From positions 62,001 through 126,000 of the forward strand of contig CABULH010000011.1 in NCBI GenBank assembly GCA_902492455.1: DNA of 64,000 bases, read 5' to 3'. The notes beneath the pieces were generated by a model. It was not told where the DNA came from. It worked only from the letters and a program-made list of their open reading frames with translations, and ran no database searches. Below, piece after piece: positions 24,784-32,373 of the stretch. The DNA comes from an uncultured Oscillospiraceae bacterium. GTDB lineage: Bacteria; Bacillota; Clostridia; Oscillospirales; Acutalibacteraceae. Position 1 is the first letter of the stretch. Each line of letters opens with the position of its first letter. The position numbers and the translations under genes are program-made.

Positions 24784-25521
24784 ATGAAAATCAAACAAAT
24801 GCTGCGGTGGAACTGGCAGAACAGCTGGCTGTCGCTGGTGATCGTTTACGCGGTGATGGTGGGGCTGTGCCTGCTGTCCGCCATTCTCACCGCCGTAATG
24901 GACGAAGGCGATATCTACTTTAACGGCCTCACCGTCTCCTCCACGATGATGGTCTTTGTCCTGGGCATTGTCTTCTTTTCCCAAAGCCTGCGCTTCGGCC
25001 TGGCAACCGGCGTCTCCCGGCGGTCGGTGTTCTGGGGCTTCGGGGCGTTTATCCTCCTCTTCGCACTCATCACCGTGGCGGCCGATTTTTTGCTGGAGCG
25101 GCTGTTCGGCCTGCTGGTGGCCCCCTCCGGCGAGCTGCTGACCCAGATCTATGACCGGTATATCCAGACCAACAGCAAGCCCGCCGCCTTTATCTCCCTG
25201 GCCGTCTGCTCACTGACGCTGAAGCTGCTGGCAGGTCTGTCCGGCTTCTTCATCGGCGGCGCGTACTACCGGATGAACAAGGCCCTCAAGCTGCTGGTTT
25301 CCATCGGCGTACCGGTGACTCTCTTTGTCATCCTGCCTCTTGCACTGGGAATGCTGCCGGAAAAATCCCAGCTGGGGCTGCTCGCCTGGCTGGAATCAGG
25401 GCTGGTTTTCCTGGGGGAGAGTCCTTATCATCTGGCGCTGGTAATCGCGGTGACGGGTGTCCTCTTCTTCTTCTTTTCCTGGCTCTTTATCCGCCGTGCG
25501 CCGGCCAAACCGGTAAACTGA
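24784..25521 (+). CDS. ABC-2-like membrane subunit of the GntR-regulated transporter
   Basis: A 245-residue integral membrane protein with about six hydrophobic helices: at about 15-37, 54-71, 81-102, 138-161, 170-190 and 212-234. No family motif beyond the hydrophobic pattern is evident. The short hydrophilic N-terminus (MKIKQMLRWNWQN) is typical of ABC-2-type permeases. The ATG at 24784 follows GGGTGG by 8 bases; a GTG four codons earlier is possible. Its place after the ATPase makes it the membrane partner. Confidence 0.82.
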   Translation: MKIKQMLRWNWQNSWLSLVIVYAVMVGLCLLSAILTAVMDEGDIYFNGLTVSSTMMVFVLGIVFFSQSLRFGLATGVSRRSVFWGFGAFILLFALITVAADFLLERLFGLLVAPSGELLTQIYDRYIQTNSKPAAFISLAVCSLTLKLLAGLSGFFIGGAYYRMNKALKLLVSIGVPVTLFVILPLALGMLPEKSQLGLLAWLESGLVFLGESPYHLALVIAVTGVLFFFFSWLFIRRAPAKPVN

Positions 25522-25562
25522 ATGATAAAAAGGAGGCGCTTCGGCGCCTCCTTTTTATCATT
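25521..25562. terminator. Bidirectional terminator between converging genes
   Basis: A nearly perfect 42-base palindrome (AATGATAAAAAGGAGGCG on the left arm) with A runs on one side and T runs on the other. It serves the ABC operon and converging sfsA, whose stop codon lies inside it. Confidence 0.92.
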
Positions 25563-26262
25563 CATACGGCCCGTTCAGCCGCACCGGCACCGGCTGCCGG
25601 ACGGCCAGGGAATCGGGAGTGACCGCACAGTCCCAGGCCGCCACCGTCACCCCGGCGGCGGCCGCTTCCGCCAAAGTCCGGGCAAAAGCGGGATCGGTGG
25701 CCGCATTGGGTTCGAACCAACGCACCCCCTCCATCTGGATGATAAACACCGCCGCCGCGGGCATACCCTGCTCCGCCGCCCGGATCAGCTCCCGGAGATG
25801 CCTGGTCCCCCGCTGGGTGGGCGCGTCGGGGAACCGGGCCACCCCATCCTCTTCCAAAGTCACGCCCTTAATCTCCATAACCCCTTCCCCCAGGGCGGAT
25901 TCCGTGCGGAAATCCAGACGGGATTCTCCGAAAACCGTTTCCCGACGGAAGGCGGCAATCTCCCCGAAGCCGGGAACCGGGATTCCGGCGGCCAGCGCCT
26001 CCGCCCACACGGCGTTGGGAGCCTGGCTGTCCATATTGATCAGCCGCTCCCCCTTTTCCACCGCCACCAAGGCAAAAGGCGTTTTCCGCCCCTCTCCCCG
26101 CCGCCGCTGAACATAAATCCGCGCGCCGGGAAGCAGCAGCTCCCGACACCGGCCGGTGTTCATCACATGGGCGGTTTCCTCTCCCGCCTCGGTGCGGATC
26201 ACCGCCACAAACCGGTTGGGGCGGGATACAAACACCGCCGGCCGGATATCCTCATAGACCAA
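25558..26262 (-). CDS. sfsA: SfsA family DNA/RNA nuclease-like protein
   Basis: A 234-residue SfsA. It has the N-terminal OB-like part (RPNRFVAVIRTEAGEETAHVMNTGRCRELLLPG), NMDSQAPNAVWAEAL, SRLDFRT, EIKGVTLEEDGVARFPDAPTQRGTRHLRELI and AAVFIIQMEGVRWFEPN. The conserved acidic and Lys residues (DFR, EIKG) match a PD-(D/E)XK-like nuclease core. SfsA was first described as a sugar fermentation stimulation protein; its cellular role is unsettled. The start is TTG at 26262, five bases after AGAGG, because no ATG lies near the conserved N-terminus. Confidence 0.9.
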   Translation of the reverse strand: MVYEDIRPAVFVSRPNRFVAVIRTEAGEETAHVMNTGRCRELLLPGARIYVQRRRGEGRKTPFALVAVEKGERLINMDSQAPNAVWAEALAAGIPVPGFGEIAAFRRETVFGESRLDFRTESALGEGVMEIKGVTLEEDGVARFPDAPTQRGTRHLRELIRAAEQGMPAAAVFIIQMEGVRWFEPNAATDPAFARTLAEAAAAGVTVAAWDCAVTPDSLAVRQPVPVRLNGPYE

Positions 26263-26296
26263 TTCGGCCTCTCTCCTCTCTGGGCATTTCCCTTTT

Positions 26297-26326
26297 AGTA
26301 TAGCACACAAGCCGGGAAATCGCCAA
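26297..26326 (-). promoter_or_regulatory. Promoter of sfsA
   Basis: Minus-strand TTGGCG, 18-base spacer and TATACT with a TGC extension in front. About 35 bases from the sfsA start. Confidence 0.65.
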
Positions 26327-26445
26327 ATCCGGCCCCATCTTCTCTCACATATGCGGACAGCGGCCGGCATATATATGAGTATGACCACCGCTGATGCGGG
26401 CGCAGGCCCTTAAGAGGTCTGCAGGGAAAAGGAGGAAAAAGCCCT

Positions 26446-27789
26446 ATGCCAGAATTCGCCGTCCCGGAAATCATCACCGTGCATTTGGGCGCGCCGGATC
26501 AGCCGGCGCGCAATATCCAGGTGCCCTTCTCGGATTACATCAAAAACGTGGCCTCCAGCGAAATCTACCCCACATGGCCGGAAAACGCCATCCGCGCCAA
26601 CATTCTGGCCCAGATCACCTACGCCCTCAACCGGATCTATACCGAATGGTATCCAGCCCAGGGCTACGATTTCGACATCACCAATTCCACCCGGTATGAC
26701 CAGAGCTTTGTGGAAGGACGGGACATTTACGACAACATCAGCCGGATTGTGGACGACATCTTCAACGACTACGTGGTGAAGCAGGGCACCGTTCAGCCTT
26801 ACTTCACCCAATACTGCAGCGGCACCACCGTCACCTGCGAGGGGCTCTCCCAATGGGGCACGGTGAGCCTGGCGGAGCAGGGCCTGGTGCCCTACGAGAT
26901 CCTGCAGCGCTATTACGGCGACGACATCAACATTGTCTTTGACGCTCCTGTCACCGGCCCCATCCCCTCTTATCCCGGGGTGCCCCTGCGGCTGGGGGAT
27001 GCCAGCGAAGAGGTGCGGATTATCCAGCGGCAGCTCAACCGCATCGGGGACAATTATCCCGCCATCCCCAAAATTCCCGAGACCAACGGTTTTTTCAACG
27101 TCCCCACTGAGGAGGCGGTGAAAACCTTTCAGTCTATCTTCGGCCTGACCCAGGACGGCATTGTGGGCAAGTCCACCTGGTACAAAATCAAATCCATCTA
27201 TACCGGGGTGAAAGGGCTGGCGGAGCTGTATTCCGAGGGCGTCACCCCGGAAGAGGCACAGCGGGCCTTCGCGGAGGTTCTGCGGGAAGGGGACACCGGC
27301 GATGCGGTGCGGGTGCTTCAGTATTATCTGGCGGTTATCTCCTACTTCGATCCCCAGATTCCCCAGGTGCGCATCGACGGCATCTTTGATCAGAACACCC
27401 GGGAAGCGGTGCTGGCCTTCCAGAATCAGCAGGGGCTGGAGCCCACCGGAGAGGTGGACCGCGCCACCGGCAACGCTATTCTGGATGATTACGACGCCAC
27501 CCTGGCGAGCCTGCCCCCGGAGGTGCTGGGGGTGAAGAGCGAGATCTACCCCGGCCGGTTCCTCTCCCTGGGCATGACCGGTGAGGATGTCAACGACCTG
27601 CAGCAGTTCCTGCAGGCTGCCGCCGCTTTGGATCCCAGCCTGCCGGCGGTGCAGGTCACAGGAGAATTCGACGGCCCCACCGAGACGGCTGTGCGGGAGA
27701 TCCAGACCCGGGAGGGACTGCCGGTCAACGGCGTGGTGGGCCCGCTGACCTGGGACCGAATCGTCGCTCTTTCCAAGGCTGCCGCCTGA
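26446..27789 (+). CDS. SpoIID-domain protein with three peptidoglycan-binding repeats
   Basis: A 447-residue protein. Residues about 25-155 match the SpoIID/LytB fold: VPFSDYIKNVASSEIYPTWP carries the glutamate that is catalytic in SpoIID, and EGLSQWGTVSLAEQGL is the C-terminal SQ(W)G motif. Three PG_binding_1 repeats follow: LRLGDASEEVRIIQRQLNRI...DGIVGKSTW, LREGDTGDAVRVLQYYL...TGEVDRATG and LSLGMTGEDVNDLQQFL...NGVVGPLTW. SpoIID is a lytic transglycosylase acting on stem-free glycan in sporulation. No signal peptide or membrane helix is apparent, so localisation is unclear. GGAGG precedes the ATG by ten bases. Confidence 0.85.
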   Translation: MPEFAVPEIITVHLGAPDQPARNIQVPFSDYIKNVASSEIYPTWPENAIRANILAQITYALNRIYTEWYPAQGYDFDITNSTRYDQSFVEGRDIYDNISRIVDDIFNDYVVKQGTVQPYFTQYCSGTTVTCEGLSQWGTVSLAEQGLVPYEILQRYYGDDINIVFDAPVTGPIPSYPGVPLRLGDASEEVRIIQRQLNRIGDNYPAIPKIPETNGFFNVPTEEAVKTFQSIFGLTQDGIVGKSTWYKIKSIYTGVKGLAELYSEGVTPEEAQRAFAEVLREGDTGDAVRVLQYYLAVISYFDPQIPQVRIDGIFDQNTREAVLAFQNQQGLEPTGEVDRATGNAILDDYDATLASLPPEVLGVKSEIYPGRFLSLGMTGEDVNDLQQFLQAAAALDPSLPAVQVTGEFDGPTETAVREIQTREGLPVNGVVGPLTWDRIVALSKAAA

Positions 27790-27909
27790 AAATCTTCCGT
27801 CCCCCTTCCCGCCATTATAAAAACTGCCGTTCCCGGTATAGGCGGCGGTATTGATTCCCCCGCCGCAGGATGCTACCATGAGAACAAAAGCGGAAGGGGA
27901 GGAAATCTC

Positions 27910-29232
27910 ATGCAATCCCGTCAGCGATACAGGAGATTGGCCGCGTGGATCTCGGCCGCCTATCTGTTAGCGTGTGCAGCCGCCTGTTCCGGATCCGCCT
28001 CATCAGAGAAGGACGAATCCATACCCAAGGAGGAGGCATCCATGAGCGGATATGATCAGCTTTTCTCCGCACTGGACCGTTCACCTATCACCAATCGGTG
28101 GGGAAAGGTGAAACCCCAGCCTTTGGCGGCCGATACGGTGACGGTATTTTCTGCCGAACCCGGTGCCCAGTATAATCATCATCCCCAGATCACCGCCTGG
28201 CGGGGCCGTCTGTACGCCACCTGGTCCAGCGGCCTGATCCATGAGGATTTCCCTGGACAGCAGATGGTAATGGCGGTATCGGAGGACGGCGGAGACAGCT
28301 GGTCCAGCCCCACCGTAGTGGCCGACAGCGCCATCGGCGGCCAACCGGGGGTTGTTACCAACGCCGGCATCCATACCTTCGAGGACACCATGGTCGCCTA
28401 CTACAGCTATTACCGCTACGATGAGCAGGGGATGCAGCTGCTGGAGGATTATACAGACAGCCGCTCCCCCCTGCCGGAACAGCTGGACGCCCACACCGGG
28501 ATGCGGATTTCCCGCGACGGGGGAGAAACCTGGAGCGAACCCGCAGGCAGGATCGACCGGCTCACCGCCAATCTCTGTCCCCAGAGGCTGCAGAACGGCC
28601 GGCTGCTTCTGCCGGGTCACGCCACCTTTTTCACCACGGATGATCCCTTGGGCCTCACCGGCTGGGAACGGGGCAGCCTGCCCGGCGTCCCCGCCGGCTA
28701 TACCGACAGCCCCAACGGCCTGTACGCCGCCGCCCAGGCCATGAAGCTGGAAGGCGTGGCCTTCTGCGAGGCCTCCTGCTACCAAACGGCGGACGGGGTA
28801 ATCCACATGATGCTGCGCACCCTGATCGACGCCGACCGCATCTCCCCCAATCCCTATATCCTGGCGGTATCGGAAAGCCGGGATCAGGGGAACAGCTGGT
28901 CCAAACCGATGCTGACGCAGTTCTCCGACTGCGGCAGCAAATGCCAGTTTGGAACCCTGCCCGACGGCCGGTATTTCTGTATTTCCTGTCCGCAGCCCGG
29001 CTCGGGCCGGACGCCGCTGGTGCTGGCGCTCAGCGAGGACGGCGTGGTTTTTGACCAGCAGTTTATCATCGGCAGCGGCAAGGAGCATCCGCCCCGCTAT
29101 CCCGGCCGTCACAAGGGCGGCCTGTACGGCTACCCCACCTGCGCCGTCAGCGGGGATATTCTGTACGTCATCTATTCCCTGGAAAAAGAAGATATCGTCG
29201 TCAGCAGGATTCGTTTGGAGGATCTTCGCTGA
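27910..29232 (+). CDS. Sialidase-fold (BNR/Asp-box) secreted lipoprotein
   Basis: A 440-residue protein with a lipoprotein signal peptide (RLAAWISAAYLLACAAACSG, lipobox cysteine near residue 23 or 27). The body is a predicted six-bladed propeller with Asp boxes: SEDGGDSWSSP, SRDGGETWSEP and SRDQGNSWSKP, plus NHHPQITAWRGRLYATWS at the first blade. This is the exo-alpha-sialidase/BNR superfamily. The strict sialidase arginine triad cannot be confirmed by eye, so the substrate may be another sugar. GGAGG precedes the ATG by a few bases. Two terminators follow, so it looks monocistronic. Confidence 0.82.
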   Translation: MQSRQRYRRLAAWISAAYLLACAAACSGSASSEKDESIPKEEASMSGYDQLFSALDRSPITNRWGKVKPQPLAADTVTVFSAEPGAQYNHHPQITAWRGRLYATWSSGLIHEDFPGQQMVMAVSEDGGDSWSSPTVVADSAIGGQPGVVTNAGIHTFEDTMVAYYSYYRYDEQGMQLLEDYTDSRSPLPEQLDAHTGMRISRDGGETWSEPAGRIDRLTANLCPQRLQNGRLLLPGHATFFTTDDPLGLTGWERGSLPGVPAGYTDSPNGLYAAAQAMKLEGVAFCEASCYQTADGVIHMMLRTLIDADRISPNPYILAVSESRDQGNSWSKPMLTQFSDCGSKCQFGTLPDGRYFCISCPQPGSGRTPLVLALSEDGVVFDQQFIIGSGKEHPPRYPGRHKGGLYGYPTCAVSGDILYVIYSLEKEDIVVSRIRLEDLR

Positions 29233-29240
29233 TTACAACA

Positions 29241-29278
29241 CACCAGCCGGTCTGTTTCAACAGACCGGCTGGTGCTTT
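29241..29278 (+). terminator. Terminator of the sialidase-like gene
   Basis: A perfect 14-bp stem (CACCAGCCGGTCTG / CAGACCGGCTGGTG) followed by CTTT, nine bases after the stop codon. Confidence 0.88.
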
Positions 29279-29310
29279 AAAAAACCGCCGAAAAATATTG
29301 GCGGTTTTTT
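29279..29310. terminator. Second terminator hairpin
   Basis: Arms AAAACCGCC and GGCGGTTTT with T6 on the plus strand and an A run on the left, so usable in both directions. It directly abuts the preceding terminator. Confidence 0.85.
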
Positions 29311-29358
29311 ATTTAGTATCCACTCAACAAACTTTTTTATGATTATTGGCGAAATCCA

Positions 29359-29387
29359 TCGACCTGTTAGGAAAATTATGGTAATAT
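29359..29387 (+). promoter_or_regulatory. Probable promoter of the structured leader and 60-residue gene
   Basis: TCGACC (29359-29364), 17-base spacer and TAATAT (29382-29387) with a TGG extension before the -10. Transcription would start near 29394, about 170 bases before the small ORF. Confidence 0.5.
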
Positions 29388-29393
29388 AAAGCT

Positions 29394-29565
29394 GCAAGGG
29401 AAGAGAGGGGGCGGTTTGGCGACGCCGATCAGAAAAAGTTGCCGACCGCCGCCGGCGAAACAGGCAGATTCATCCGCTGATCGTGAGACTGGGCGGCCCG
29501 CCGGCCCCACGGCCTGACAAGGATGGAGGGCAAGGCTCCGAGCAATGTGATCGGAGGGGAAATGA
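29394..29565 (+). ncRNA. G+C-rich, highly structured leader of unknown class
   Basis: About 170 bases between the probable promoter and the small ORF can fold strongly: GGCGGTTTGGCGAC can pair with GTTGCCGACCGCC, GATCAG with CTGATC, and GGCGGCCCGCCGGCC is self-complementary. I do not recognise a known riboswitch core. It may be a cis-regulatory RNA or a free RNA. Confidence 0.35.
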
Positions 29566-29748
29566 ATGGAAACATATCTGCAGGAACAAATTGGGTTCTG
29601 TATCGGGAAGATCAATGAGTATGCCAACACCGTGGGGGATGAGCCCACCTCCATGTGGTACTACTGGAACGGACAGTTGGCAGCCTTGAATACCATGTGG
29701 CGATTGCTGAAAAGCGAATCCAGGGAAAAGCCAGGTCCCTCCGCCTGA
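29566..29748 (+). CDS. Small hypothetical protein, 60 residues
   Basis: An ORF starting METYLQEQIGFCIGKINEYA with GGAGG eight bases before its ATG. The product is soluble, amphipathic (KINEYANTV, YYWNGQLAALNTMWRLL) and has no membrane segment, signal or known motif. A promoter and structured leader lie upstream; an opposing promoter fires towards it from 29900-29928. I do not recognise the family. The tail (ESREKPGPSA) looks disordered. Confidence 0.5.
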   Translation: METYLQEQIGFCIGKINEYANTVGDEPTSMWYYWNGQLAALNTMWRLLKSESREKPGPSA

Positions 29749-29870
29749 AAAGCAGGCATCCACGGGAAACCAGACCGCTCCGCTCCTTCCCCTGCGGCGC
29801 GCGGAAACAGGCCGACCACCCTATAAAGGGGCAGCCGCCCACCTGAAACAGATGGACGGCCGGGGAAAGA
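29749..29870. other. Intergenic stretch after the 60-residue gene
   Basis: About 120 G+C-rich bases between the small ORF and the 27-base palindrome. I see no gene, terminator with T run or repeat in it. Confidence 0.4.
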
Positions 29871-29897
29871 GGGTGTGTGAATATAATTCACACACCC
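29871..29897. repeat. Perfect 12-bp inverted repeat
   Basis: GGGTGTGTGAAT, ATA, ATTCACACACCC. It directly follows a minus-strand -10 box, so it covers that promoter's start site. There is no T run, so an operator is more likely than a terminator. Confidence 0.8.
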
Positions 29898-29899
29898 AT

Positions 29900-29928
29900 A
29901 TAATACACTTTTGCCACACCCTTGTCAA
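29900..29928 (-). promoter_or_regulatory. Consensus minus-strand promoter facing the small gene
   Basis: TTGACA (29928-29923), 17-base spacer, TATTAT (29905-29900). It reads leftward through the palindrome and antisense to the 60-residue ORF. No convincing minus-strand gene follows. Confidence 0.8.
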
Positions 29929-30013
29929 GCTATTCTTTTATTTCTTTTTTTAGTATTATTTAGTATAAGCCTTCTTATTCCAATTTCTCCGATCATATGG
30001 GAATTTTAGCCTC

Positions 30014-30042
30014 TTGCACCCTGCCCTGTCTTCCTGTATACT
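30014..30042 (+). promoter_or_regulatory. Promoter of the small membrane protein gene
   Basis: TTGCAC (30014-30019), 17-base spacer, TATACT (30037-30042), about 48 bases before the ATG. Confidence 0.75.
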
Positions 30043-30089
30043 GGATCATGTGGCAAACAAGCGGCAGCCTGGAAAGGGGGGGGATTCCG

Positions 30090-30437
30090 ATGCCCAAAAA
30101 AGCGCAGAATGCCCCCGCCGGGCGGGATACGGGATATATGGCTTATACCAGACGGGAATACGCCTGCGGCATCAGCTTCTTTTTTCTGCTCCTGCTGCTG
30201 GGCATCAAGTTGGTTCTTCTTCTGCTGCATACCGGTGAAGCTCTGCAGCCACTGCTCACCGCTCTGGCTTACCTCTGCCTGTGCGGCGCGGTGCTGTTCT
30301 CTGAGATGTCCTGGCTGCTGAAGATCGGCTCCCTGCTGACGGTGCTGGTGATTCTGGGATTTCACTACGGCTTTATTGTTATTCTGTATGGGTATGCGCT
30401 GCAGCTGCTGGATACTCTCTCCAATATAGGGAATTGA
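30090..30437 (+). CDS. Small membrane protein of unknown function
   Basis: A 115-residue protein with a polar N-terminus (MPKKAQNAPAGRD) and three hydrophobic helices at about 28-47 (GISFFFLLLLLGIKLVLLLL), 56-74 (LTALAYLCLCGAVLFSEMS) and 80-102 (IGSLLTVLVILGFHYGFIVI). No motif is recognised. The ATG at 30090 follows a GGGGGGG run. A promoter precedes it and a hairpin terminator follows, so it is likely transcribed alone, separate from the sigma operon. Confidence 0.72.
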   Translation: MPKKAQNAPAGRDTGYMAYTRREYACGISFFFLLLLLGIKLVLLLLHTGEALQPLLTALAYLCLCGAVLFSEMSWLLKIGSLLTVLVILGFHYGFIVILYGYALQLLDTLSNIGN

Positions 30438-30444
30438 AGAATTT

Positions 30445-30484
30445 TCCGGGAGGCCGAAGGTTCTCCCGGATTTGCTGTCTTTAA
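30445..30484 (+). terminator. Terminator after the small membrane protein gene
   Basis: Arms TCCGGGAG and CTCCCGGA (8 bp), then TTTGCTGTCTTT. The T run is interrupted. Confidence 0.6.
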
Positions 30485-30505
30485 AGGTGAAGGGGGGAAC
30501 AAGGG

Positions 30506-31060
30506 ATGGAGGATGACGCCATCATCGGGCTGTATTGGGTCCGGAACGAAGAGGCGATCCGCCGCACCGCGGAAAAATACGGCGCGTATTGCCTGACGAT
30601 TTCCCAGAACATTCTGGGCAGCGCGGAAGACGCGGAGGAATGCGTCAGCGACGCCTATCAGCGGGTGTGGGACAGCGTGCCGCCCCAGCATCCCGACAGT
30701 CTGAAGGCCTATCTGGCCCGGATTGTGCGCAACCTCTCCTGCAACCGGTACAGCTATCATCGGGCGAAAAAACGGTCGGCGGAATTTGAGACGCTGCTCT
30801 CCGAGGTGGAGGAATGGATTCCCGACGGCAGAAGCCAAGCCGCTTTTGAGGAAGGGGAAATTCTGACGGCCATCCACGAATTCCTCCGGGGTCTGCCGGA
30901 GGAAGAACGGGCCTTGTTTGTGCGGCGGTACTGGCACGGGGAATCCATCGCTCGGCTGGCCGCCGGCTTCGGCCTGAGCCAGAACCGGGTGACCCGGGTG
31001 CTGTTCCGGCTGCGGCGGAGCCTGCGGGCGCATCTGGAACGGAAGGAGATCTTTGTATGA
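30506..31060 (+). CDS. ECF-type RNA polymerase sigma factor
   Basis: A 184-residue sigma-70 family protein. Region 2 spans about 18-85, with GSAEDAEECVSDAYQRVWDSVPP and ARIVRNLSCNRYSYHRAKKR; region 4 is at about 118-178, with LRGLPEEERALFVRRYWHGESIARLAAGFGLSQNRVTRVLFRLRRSL as its HTH. It recruits RNA polymerase to alternative promoters. The ATG follows AGGGGGG. Its end overlaps the start of a membrane protein gene (ATGA), the usual anti-sigma position. Confidence 0.92.
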   Translation: MEDDAIIGLYWVRNEEAIRRTAEKYGAYCLTISQNILGSAEDAEECVSDAYQRVWDSVPPQHPDSLKAYLARIVRNLSCNRYSYHRAKKRSAEFETLLSEVEEWIPDGRSQAAFEEGEILTAIHEFLRGLPEEERALFVRRYWHGESIARLAAGFGLSQNRVTRVLFRLRRSLRAHLERKEIFV

Positions 31061-32202
31061 AGAGAGAGTATCTTTTTGATCTGTTCGGTAAAATCGACAC
31101 GGATGTCGTAGAGGCGGCGGAGGCTTACGCCCCGGTAAAACAGACGGCGGCGAAGGGGCGGCGGCAGATCACCGCGGCGGCGGCCTCCTTGGTTCTGGTG
31201 GCGGGAATCGGTCTGGGGGCCGCGGTGCTGCTGCCCCGGTTATCCGGGCCCGCGGGAGAGCCCTTTCAGGGGGCCACCTACTCCTCATTGGAGGAAATTC
31301 CGGTGGAGAAGATTGGACACAATTATTTGAATGGTCCCTCCGATGGGGTGAATGCGCTTTGGGAATGGGAAAACAACTTATATTTTTCCTTTCTCACCCG
31401 TTGGGTGGGGGACGAAGCCAAATGGGACACCATAATGTATTATACCGTCTTTCGTGTCAACGCGGCGGATCTGTCTTATACCGCCGTCACTGAAGAGGTA
31501 TCCGGTATAGTCCTGGTGGACGGCAGGTTTATCTACACCCGAGCGGAGGAATCTCTCACTGCAGAGAACCGCTGGGAGGTGCCCTGGTACACCAATTCCC
31601 TGGCTTGGAACGATGAACGGAAAATCAGCGGAAAGGAAGCCAAACGGCTGCTGAATCAGGAAAAACGCTCCACCGCGGTCATCGACGGCATGGAACGGAC
31701 CTATGAAATGGATTACGTTCCGGAGGACGGCATCCACCTTCGAATAGAAGGCGGCGATACGCGGACGATCTCTCTGCATGATCTGCCCGGTATCATGGAC
31801 AAGGGAGACACCGCCGTGGGAGTGAGTCAGATCATCGGCATCGCTCAGGATAAGCTGTACTTTACCGTTGACTACAACACTGCTGGCGGGGAATACCGCC
31901 ATAATCTCTTTATCATCGGCCTGGACGGCCAGGGGCTGCGGATGATAAAGACCCCGGCGGACTCCACCGGCAGCATCGGCGCCGGCGCTTATCTGGATGA
32001 AAGCGGCTATCTCTGGTTCCACTACCGCGGGAATACCTCCTTCATCATGCGGCTGGATACCCGCAACGATCAGGCCGAGACGGTGGCCCGGGTGGAAGGA
32101 TATGTATGGGAGTTTGTAAAAAACGACGGGTATATTCTTTGCCAGGTGGCGGGAGAAACCGCCGCTGATCCCTCCGGTTTGGTTCTCCTTGCCATACCTT
32201 GA
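31057..32202 (+). CDS. Membrane-anchored partner of the ECF sigma factor, possible anti-sigma
   Basis: A 381-residue protein: about 36 cytoplasmic residues (MKREYLFDLFGKIDTDVVEAAE), one membrane helix at about 37-59 (ITAAAASLVLVAGIGLGAAVLL), then a large extracytoplasmic domain with repeated aromatic beta-strand patterns (NNLYFSFLTRW, DKLYFTVDYN, GYLWFHYRGN) suggesting a propeller. The short N-terminus and the start overlapping the sigma gene point to a regulatory partner. No classical zinc anti-sigma motif is seen. An anti-sigma role is inference. Confidence 0.65.
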   Translation: MKREYLFDLFGKIDTDVVEAAEAYAPVKQTAAKGRRQITAAAASLVLVAGIGLGAAVLLPRLSGPAGEPFQGATYSSLEEIPVEKIGHNYLNGPSDGVNALWEWENNLYFSFLTRWVGDEAKWDTIMYYTVFRVNAADLSYTAVTEEVSGIVLVDGRFIYTRAEESLTAENRWEVPWYTNSLAWNDERKISGKEAKRLLNQEKRSTAVIDGMERTYEMDYVPEDGIHLRIEGGDTRTISLHDLPGIMDKGDTAVGVSQIIGIAQDKLYFTVDYNTAGGEYRHNLFIIGLDGQGLRMIKTPADSTGSIGAGAYLDESGYLWFHYRGNTSFIMRLDTRNDQAETVARVEGYVWEFVKNDGYILCQVAGETAADPSGLVLLAIP

Positions 32203-32285
32203 AGGCAATCGCAGCAGGAGGCTCCCGCTCCTTGGAAAGCGGAAAGCTCTCTTTCATTTTATTCTTTACAGTCTTGTTACCTTCC

Positions 32286-32314
32286 TTGTAATCCGCCGCC
32301 GAATTTGATAGAGT
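32286..32314 (+). promoter_or_regulatory. Possible promoter of the NAGPA-domain gene
   Basis: TTGTAA (32286-32291), 17-base spacer, TAGAGT (32309-32314), about 60 bases before the ATG. Confidence 0.45.
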
Positions 32315-32373
32315 AAATTTAGGCCGGCGCCCCTTGGCTGCCGGGTGAATCTATCGGTAAACGGAGACCATAT

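Noticed and set aside
29376..29891. Minus-strand open frames downstream of the 29.9-kb promoter as genes
   Set aside because: Pro/Ser/Arg-rich shadow-like sequences without ribosome-binding sites; an antisense RNA is more plausible.
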